A DNA stretch of 10,543 nt from positions 1 to 10,543 of the forward strand of contig JALREG010000435.1 in assembly GCA_023253905.1 (NCBI GenBank). Reading direction: 5' to 3'. Under the pieces are notes generated by a model. That model had not been told where the DNA came from. It did not search any database and was given only the letters and a program-made list of their open reading frames with translations. How positions within the stretch are numbered: position 1 is the stretch's first letter; the number at the start of each line of letters is the position of its first letter. This DNA comes from Burkholderiaceae bacterium (GTDB taxonomy: Bacteria > Pseudomonadota > Gammaproteobacteria > Burkholderiales > Burkholderiaceae). Below, piece after piece: positions 5,676-10,543 of this stretch. A program made the translations under genes and the position numbers.

Positions 5676-6953
5676 ATGCGCCTTCTTCGCCCAACGCTCT
5701 TGGCAGCTTCTCTTGCATCATTGATCGGGATCTCAGCCTGTGGCGGCTCAGGCAACCAACAGCCGCAGCTTTCAACGATCCCGGACCTGACCGTCGTGGC
5801 TGGGCGGGCCATACCCGCGCTCAAACTTCGCGCTGTCGATATCGACAGCACGCTGCTTAAATTCGCGACGCCAGAATTTCCCCTCGATACACAGAAGGGG
5901 CTCGCCCAGCTCAACATCCCAGCGCGGTCGCTTCTGGAATTCGTCGGCTTGTCGGTCGGACCTGTCACAGGTGTCATTTCCGGTACCCCCAAAGCGCCGG
6001 GCAAGCACCAGATCACCATCTCGGTCACCGACAGCGACGGCGCGAGCGACACCAAGACGTTCAATATCGAGGTCCTGGGCGAGTCGCTCAGCCTTTCGTT
6101 TGAAGCGGTGCAGGAGGCAGGCGTCACCACCCGGATCCTGCGGATCACCGCTGGCGACACCGCAAGAGGCGGAACTGTGGCCTATTGCATTCAGACCAGC
6201 ACCGAAACGCCTAAGTCTGACGACCCGTGCTTCAAGACCGATGCGGCGGGCGGCCGAACCGCGAGGGTCACTATTCGCGACGGCGAGAAGGTTGTGCCTT
6301 ACTACCTGTTCACGAAGGACGCCAACGGTAACGTTTTGTCGTCTGCAGTCCCGAGTGCCGGGCTCAAGCCGCTGGTACTGATCGAGACCAGCGTAGGCTC
6401 GTTCGTTGTCGAACTCGAGCCTGAGAAAACGAAGATCACCACCGAGAATTTTCTCGAATACGTGAACGCCGGCTTCTTCAACAACACGGTTTTTCACCGC
6501 ATCGTTTCAACATTTGTTGTACAGGGTGGTGGTTTCACCTACAACGCAGCGAATACACCGCAGTATTCCGCACAGGCCGGTCAGCGTCCGCCAATCGCGC
6601 TCGAAAAGCCCAAGTCTTCGGGGCTATCGAACACCAAGGGCACGATCGCAATGGCCCGCACTGACCAGCCGGACTCTGCTACCAGCCAGTTTTTCATCAA
6701 CATGGTCGACAATTCCGCGTCGCTGGACACTAACGAAACCTCGGACCCGGTGAGGCCTGGCTACGCCGTCTTCGGACGGGTGATTCCGCCCACGGGGGGA
6801 CTCCTCAACGACCTTCCCCCAGCTGTCATCGCGCTGAGCGCGACCCCTGTGTCGGGATCCCTCAGCGGAGCCGGGACAGTCGTGCCTGGCGGCGAGAACA
6901 GCGTCCCTGTCAACGCGCCACCTTTCATCATCTCCGCCCGCAGAATCAACTGA
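5676..6953 (+). CDS. Lipoprotein peptidyl-prolyl cis-trans isomerase, cyclophilin type, with putative Ig domain
   Basis: A 425-residue predicted lipoprotein that would catalyse proline isomerisation in exported proteins. The signal peptide MRLLRPTLLAASLASL runs into I-S-A-C, with C22 the lipidated cysteine. Residues 32 to about 133 resemble a putative Ig (He_PIG-like) domain: GVISGTPKAPGKHQI, then ITISVTDSDGA. Residues 135-230 are a beta-rich middle domain with C171 and C185 possibly paired. Residues 233 to about 420 are the cyclophilin domain: ENFLEYVNAGFFNNTVFHR with R275, VVQGGG with Q283, GTIAMAR with M326, SQFFIN with Q338 and F340, and YAVFGRV at 363-369, so the active site is intact. 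The N-terminal extension is much longer than in plain periplasmic PpiA-type enzymes (about 190 residues). It probably forms a unit with the degenerate paralogue upstream. Only a weak purine stretch (GGATGGAC) precedes the ATG. Confidence 0.93.
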   Translation: MRLLRPTLLAASLASLIGISACGGSGNQQPQLSTIPDLTVVAGRAIPALKLRAVDIDSTLLKFATPEFPLDTQKGLAQLNIPARSLLEFVGLSVGPVTGVISGTPKAPGKHQITISVTDSDGASDTKTFNIEVLGESLSLSFEAVQEAGVTTRILRITAGDTARGGTVAYCIQTSTETPKSDDPCFKTDAAGGRTARVTIRDGEKVVPYYLFTKDANGNVLSSAVPSAGLKPLVLIETSVGSFVVELEPEKTKITTENFLEYVNAGFFNNTVFHRIVSTFVVQGGGFTYNAANTPQYSAQAGQRPPIALEKPKSSGLSNTKGTIAMARTDQPDSATSQFFINMVDNSASLDTNETSDPVRPGYAVFGRVIPPTGGLLNDLPPAVIALSATPVSGSLSGAGTVVPGGENSVPVNAPPFIISARRIN

Positions 6954-6957
6954 CCGC

Positions 6958-6982
6958 GATGCGGGCCCGACGCCCGCGCATC
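6958..6982. terminator. Stem-loop in the 39-base convergent gap, possible bidirectional terminator
   Basis: GATGC-GGGC (6958-6966), loop CCGAC, GCCC-GC-GCATC (6972-6982): nine pairs interrupted by a two-base bulge. It sits between the stop of the cyclophilin lipoprotein gene (6953) and the stop of the convergent secreted-protein gene (6993), which suits a shared terminator. No T-run follows on either strand, so termination is plausible but not proven. Confidence 0.5.
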
Positions 6983-6992
6983 ACGGTGAACA

Positions 6993-9900
6993 TCACAAGA
7001 AGTTGTCAGTGGTAAAGGCGTTTACTCCGACGCCTTTGAAGATGGCGATGAGCTCGAGGGTGTCGGTGTCTCGTGGGACGTTAGCGGCCTTTCCATCAGC
7101 GAAATCAAAACCATCTCCCTGGGTCGCGGTTGCTGCGTAAAGCCATGCGTCAGCATTAGCCCCCTTCGCGTAGTCATAGAGCACCACATAAAAACGCGAA
7201 CCACCGTTGTCGTCGAAGTCAGGAATCTTATCTAGGAGCCTGGCAACGTTTTCTAGATTCTTGGGGTCTGACCCAAAAGCCGCTGGGGTAACGCCTGCGG
7301 AGCCTAGAAAGCCGGACTGAATCTCGATCACGGAATTAGTCGGGGGAACAAAACTTCCCGCCGCCGGAACTGTACTTAACTCAAAAAAACCTCCGCGAAC
7401 TGCCGCGGAGTCGGCACCCTCCAAATACACCACTACATCCGTAGCCGCTTGGAAGCCGTTGTACGTTACAGCCCTGATTCCAGCCGAATATGTACCGTCT
7501 TGAGTCAAGCTATTCGCGTTTAGAGTACGCCAAACCGAAGCAGTGTCATCAAGCGTCTGCGAATTAGCATATACATCTGGATTAAGCGAGTAGGTCGCCA
7601 CTCGCCCACCAAATCCATTGGTTGCGAAAGTACCGGAGAAGCCTTCGTTCCCGATTCTCGAATTGTTGACAAAAACATAGTCCCCCGCCGTATCCCCCGC
7701 CAGGTCCACCACCAACCCGCCGCGCACCACATCCACCGCCGCACTTCGTATGACGTCCGCACCCGGCGAGCCCTTGATTGTCAAGGCGGGTGAGGTCTGA
7801 TTAGGCGCGAGGGCCAGTTGCTGCTGAATATCGTTGCTCACCGATAGAGTCTGCGATTTGATCGTGACCTGCAGGGGGCCACCCGCGCTCGATAGCTCGT
7901 ACACATCGATGTGAGGGATAGTCTGAGCGATGCTTCCACCGCTGCTCAGCGACAGGGTCTGCGTACCGGAGTCCGCCTGTAAGACTTTGAGCAGCCCGCC
8001 CTGCTGAATGTCTGCGTGCTGCGCCTGACTGACAACGAGCTTCGCGGTCTGATCGGCAAAATCAAGCTGGGTCCCGGAGATGCGTCCCAGCGTGGCGGGA
8101 CCCGCACCCGAGCTGATTGCAGCCTTGGAAATATCGCCGCCGATGCTGACATCGATGGTCTCGACGTTCAGCAGCGTGGCAGACGAGTCGCGACCATTCA
8201 GCACCACCGTGTCGGAACCCGAGGGCGACAGTTTGATCGTGACGGCGCTATTCGTGTTCAGCGTTGCACTGATCTTGCTCAGAACGCCGCTCACCCCCGC
8301 GCCATCGACATTCGAAGCAACGCCCTTTAAACCGAACTCGCCCGACCCAGTCAATTTGATAGTGTCGGTCGCGGCAAAGCTACCGTTATTCACGACGATG
8401 ATGTTGTCGCTCACGATCGAGGCAGTGGTGGGGGATCCATCCGCCGCAGCAGCAAGCGTGACCTCGGTCTTACCCGTGCCTCGGTTTTCGAGCGTGCCTC
8501 GCAGGCCCGTTACCGTGACCGTCCCGATCGAATTGCCGGCAAAGCTCGCGCCGCCAATGCCTAGCGTTGAGGTGCCCTTCATCGCCAGCGCATCGACATT
8601 AATCGAGTCGGTCGTGCTGAACGCCCTGACCTGGCCGCCGGCCGCTCCGAGCTTAACGCTGACAGACTGATCTCCAGCATCCGCGGTCGAGACTGAAACA
8701 TTGCCCTGAGCCTGATCAGCCACGACATCGCCCTTCAGCCCGGTCACAATGAAACTGCCCGGTCCGCTGACCTGCAGAACCGTGTTGTCGGGAATGTTGG
8801 AAGCATCAATCGCTATCTTGCTGCCCGCTGCCGACCCAGTCACTGAAGCGCCCGTCGCGCCTGGAATGACCTTGATCTCATTCGGAGCCGACACGACCGC
8901 TGCCGTGACATTGGTGCTCCCCGTGACCCGGCTTGCATCGAGCGTGGCCACCAACCCCTTCACGGTAAACGCCCCTGCCCCTTCGAGAATGATGGTGTCG
9001 TTGAGGTCCAGGGCGCCGTTGTTTACTGTGACCGCGGTTGTGCTTTTTACCGTGGTGCGCAGCTCAACACCTGGATTGGGATCATGGTCGAGTGCGGCGG
9101 TGACGCTCCCGGTCGCCGTGTTGTCCAGATTGCCCATCAGATTGCTGATCTGGAAATTGGCGCCTCCGCTGGTTTTCAGGGTCACCTCATCAGCTAATGC
9201 CTCAGCATCAATGATGATGGTGTCGCCTTGAACGCCGCTGACACTCGTAGCCCCGGCGCCCGTCGACAGCGCAATCGAGCGCTGCTGCCCAGCGGCAAGC
9301 GCTGCGGTTGATACCGACAGCGATCCTGCGCTGAGTGCCGAGGCATTGAGACCGCCGGCGAGTCCGCTGATCTTGGCCTCGCCTGCCTGCCCGCTCAGCG
9401 TGAGAACGCTGCTGCTAGCGAGCAAGGCGGCATCGATCACGAGTTCGTCGCGCGAGTCATAGCTGGTGACGGTTGTGGCACCGCTTCCGGTCGTGAGCAC
9501 CAAGCGCCCGGGGTTACCGTCATCAACGATGTTGACCGAGAGATTGCCGCTGAGGTTCGATGCGTTGATCAGGTTCGAGCCGCTGAAACCGTTGACGTTG
9601 ACCGCGCTCCCACCGTTGAGGAGGAGGCTTCGACCGCTTGCCCCACCCGAGGCATCGACCGTGACGACCGTACCGCCAGGGGTGGTGATGTTCAAACTCC
9701 CAGCGCCCCATGCAAAGAACTCAGAGCTGCCGGAGCCCCCACCGCCACCGGCCCCGCCCCCTACCGCAAGACCGAGCGCAAGACCACCGACCACGAGCTG
9801 ATAGGGTGGCATGCTGAGAATGCCGCCCGAGGCCGTGGCGTCGGTCACCGTCGTCGCGGGTGCCTGGGCGAATTCGACTCGCAGTGACCGCTGAAGCGCT

Positions 9901-10325
9901 GGATCAAGCACGCCATGTCCGGCGTTGAACTCGATCACATCGGATGCATCACCGAGCATAGGATCGGCATCGAGCGCCTGCTCGATGATGGCTAGCTGAT
10001 CGGATATTCCCGACTCGTCGAAGGCCGCATGCGTGGGTTCTGAATCGGCAGACTCGGCCTGCGATGAGACAACGACACCGGATGAATCAAACGAGGTGTC
10101 GATCAGCTGCGCACCGCTCGCCCAGGCAGGCGCAAGCACATCACCACTCTGGACAGCGCGCTCTGTCCGGCCACCCCCCGCAGTTACCTTGCGCTCAGAT
10201 GACGAGTCGGTCGCGCGGCCTGGCCCCGCAACCGACCGCTCCAGGGACTGACTGGTGGACTCGACACCGGATGCGGCGCGCGGGTTGTGCAGGGCAGCAG
10301 CAGTTGGGGCAGATGCGGTGGTCAT
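6993..10325 (-). CDS. Large repeat-containing protein exported by type I secretion, adhesin-like
   Basis: An 1110-residue protein with no cysteine and no Sec signal peptide. Residues 1 to about 165 are polar and acidic. A hydrophobic, glycine-rich hinge (residues 175-200, YQLVVGGLALGLAVGGGAG and a Gly/Ser run) follows. About seven degenerate beta-rich repeats occupy 219 to about 730. Residues 848-880 contain one RTX-like unit (KGSPGADVIR). Residues from about 882 form a distinct C-terminal domain. The last residues, DTLELIAIFKGVGVNAF then TTDNFL, resemble C-terminal signals of type I substrates. The gene for an HlyD-type adaptor ends 41 bases upstream on the same strand, which supports export by that system. 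Likely role: cell-surface or extracellular matrix/adhesion protein (inference). Canonical calcium-binding RTX nonapeptide arrays are absent. G+C falls to about 51% over 6993-7680, against about 60% or more elsewhere by my hand counts of sample lines. The ATG at 10325 has only a weak ribosome-binding site. Confidence 0.85.
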   Translation of the reverse strand: MTTASAPTAAALHNPRAASGVESTSQSLERSVAGPGRATDSSSERKVTAGGGRTERAVQSGDVLAPAWASGAQLIDTSFDSSGVVVSSQAESADSEPTHAAFDESGISDQLAIIEQALDADPMLGDASDVIEFNAGHGVLDPALQRSLRVEFAQAPATTVTDATASGGILSMPPYQLVVGGLALGLAVGGGAGGGGGSGSSEFFAWGAGSLNITTPGGTVVTVDASGGASGRSLLLNGGSAVNVNGFSGSNLINASNLSGNLSVNIVDDGNPGRLVLTTGSGATTVTSYDSRDELVIDAALLASSSVLTLSGQAGEAKISGLAGGLNASALSAGSLSVSTAALAAGQQRSIALSTGAGATSVSGVQGDTIIIDAEALADEVTLKTSGGANFQISNLMGNLDNTATGSVTAALDHDPNPGVELRTTVKSTTAVTVNNGALDLNDTIILEGAGAFTVKGLVATLDASRVTGSTNVTAAVVSAPNEIKVIPGATGASVTGSAAGSKIAIDASNIPDNTVLQVSGPGSFIVTGLKGDVVADQAQGNVSVSTADAGDQSVSVKLGAAGGQVRAFSTTDSINVDALAMKGTSTLGIGGASFAGNSIGTVTVTGLRGTLENRGTGKTEVTLAAAADGSPTTASIVSDNIIVVNNGSFAATDTIKLTGSGEFGLKGVASNVDGAGVSGVLSKISATLNTNSAVTIKLSPSGSDTVVLNGRDSSATLLNVETIDVSIGGDISKAAISSGAGPATLGRISGTQLDFADQTAKLVVSQAQHADIQQGGLLKVLQADSGTQTLSLSSGGSIAQTIPHIDVYELSSAGGPLQVTIKSQTLSVSNDIQQQLALAPNQTSPALTIKGSPGADVIRSAAVDVVRGGLVVDLAGDTAGDYVFVNNSRIGNEGFSGTFATNGFGGRVATYSLNPDVYANSQTLDDTASVWRTLNANSLTQDGTYSAGIRAVTYNGFQAATDVVVYLEGADSAAVRGGFFELSTVPAAGSFVPPTNSVIEIQSGFLGSAGVTPAAFGSDPKNLENVARLLDKIPDFDDNGGSRFYVVLYDYAKGANADAWLYAATATQGDGFDFADGKAANVPRDTDTLELIAIFKGVGVNAFTTDNFL
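8136..9671 (-). repeat. Array of about seven degenerate ~73-residue repeats within the secreted protein
   Basis: A recurring pattern begins with a short strand of the type D-T/S/E-I/L-x-I/V-D-A. It continues with a second strand ending near an L-x-G-x-L segment and a run of alternating Val/Thr/Ser strands. Unit starts fall at residues of about 219, 293 (DELVIDA), 368 (DTIIIDA), 443 (DTIILEG), 502 (SKIAIDA), 573 (DSINVDA) and 654 (DTIKLTG), giving steps of about 74, 75, 75, 59, 71 and 81 residues. The units are conserved in pattern, not in identity, so they are old duplications. Such beta-rich stacks are common in exported adhesins. Confidence 0.7.
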
Positions 10326-10366
10326 AGCTCGGGACCTGTGATGGGATGGTTAGGTTCATCAAAAGT

Positions 10367-10543
10367 TCAGGGTTCGGAAAACGCCTCGTCCAGCGTCCGG
10401 CGAATCGGCTTCAGCATGTAGGACAGCGCGGAACGTCGTCCAGTCCGGATATCGACCGTAACGGTCATCCCCGGCAGATCGGCACTGGCCAGCAGTTCGC
10501 CCGGATTGCGCACGCGCCCGCCCGCGGGCAGCAGCGTCACGTT
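10367..10543 (-). CDS. HlyD-family type I secretion periplasmic adaptor, C-terminal end only
   Basis: The last 58 codons of a gene that enters from the right edge. The segment LPGMTVTVDIRTGRRSALSY, followed by MLKPIRRTLDEAFSEP, is the highly characteristic C-terminus of HlyD-type membrane fusion proteins, where the usual form is GM-x-V-x-V-D-I-x-T-G-x-R-(T/S)-x-L-x-Y-(L/M)-x-x-P. The protein would bridge an inner-membrane ABC exporter and an outer-membrane TolC-like channel. It stops at 10367, 41 bases before the start of the large secreted protein on the same strand, so the two form an operon and the latter is its probable cargo. The matching ABC transporter would be expected further right, outside the window. 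Confidence 0.88.
   Translation of the reverse strand, partial: NVTLLPAGGRVRNPGELLASADLPGMTVTVDIRTGRRSALSYMLKPIRRTLDEAFSEP

Noticed and set aside
4818..6497. Minus-strand open frames of 227 and 241 codons opposite the two lipoprotein genes
   Set aside because: The plus strand encodes lipoprotein signals and cyclophilin motifs here; the antisense products are Arg-rich and featureless.
8080..9801. Three plus-strand open frames (196, 160 and 111 codons) opposite the large secreted protein
   Set aside because: Their Pro/Val/Ser-rich composition mirrors the antisense of a Gly/Ala/Thr/Val repeat protein, with no ribosome-binding site or recognisable domain.
10290..10325. LapG-like protease site (TAAA at residues 8-11 of the secreted protein)
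   Set aside because: It lies at the extreme N-terminus without the roughly 100-residue retention module that precedes such sites in LapA-type adhesins.

Overview
This window is GC-rich, densely coded DNA, probably from a betaproteobacterium and perhaps a Burkholderiales or Rhodocyclales relative. That placement is inferred from gene content and codon style, not measured. It is a patchwork of housekeeping-like and cell-surface genes. I see no tRNA, rRNA, CRISPR array, insertion sequence or integrase. No stretch longer than about 200 bases lacks a gene.

Left part (1-4579): an RraA-like/HMG-CHA-aldolase-type gene leaves the window on the minus strand and is divergent from a short-chain dehydrogenase. 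The dehydrogenase overlaps by ATGA a gene for one polypeptide with an N-terminal MEMO1-like domain and a C-terminal AMMECR1-like domain. Tail-to-tail with that lies the matching radical SAM enzyme. MEMO, AMMECR1 and this radical SAM enzyme are the three parts of the 'AmmeMemoRadiSam' set, whose biochemical task is, to my knowledge, not settled. Divergent from the radical SAM gene are a 49-residue single-pass membrane protein and, overlapping it by ATGA, a MAPEG-family membrane protein.

Middle part (4580-6953): two lipoproteins in tandem on the plus strand, both with a cyclophilin domain behind an Ig-like domain. The second keeps the catalytic residues of peptidyl-prolyl isomerases. The first keeps the fold landmarks but has lost the catalytic Arg, both Gln and a catalytic Phe, so it looks like a pseudo-enzyme made beside an active paralogue.

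Right part (6993-10543): a two-gene type I secretion unit read on the minus strand. The C-terminal end of an HlyD-family adaptor is followed 41 bases later by a 1110-residue, cysteine-free, repeat-built exported protein. It has a glycine hinge, about seven degenerate ~73-residue beta-rich repeats, one RTX-like remnant and a C-terminus typical of type I secretion substrates. The last ~690 bases of this gene are clearly poorer in G+C than the rest, which suggests a separately acquired C-terminal domain.
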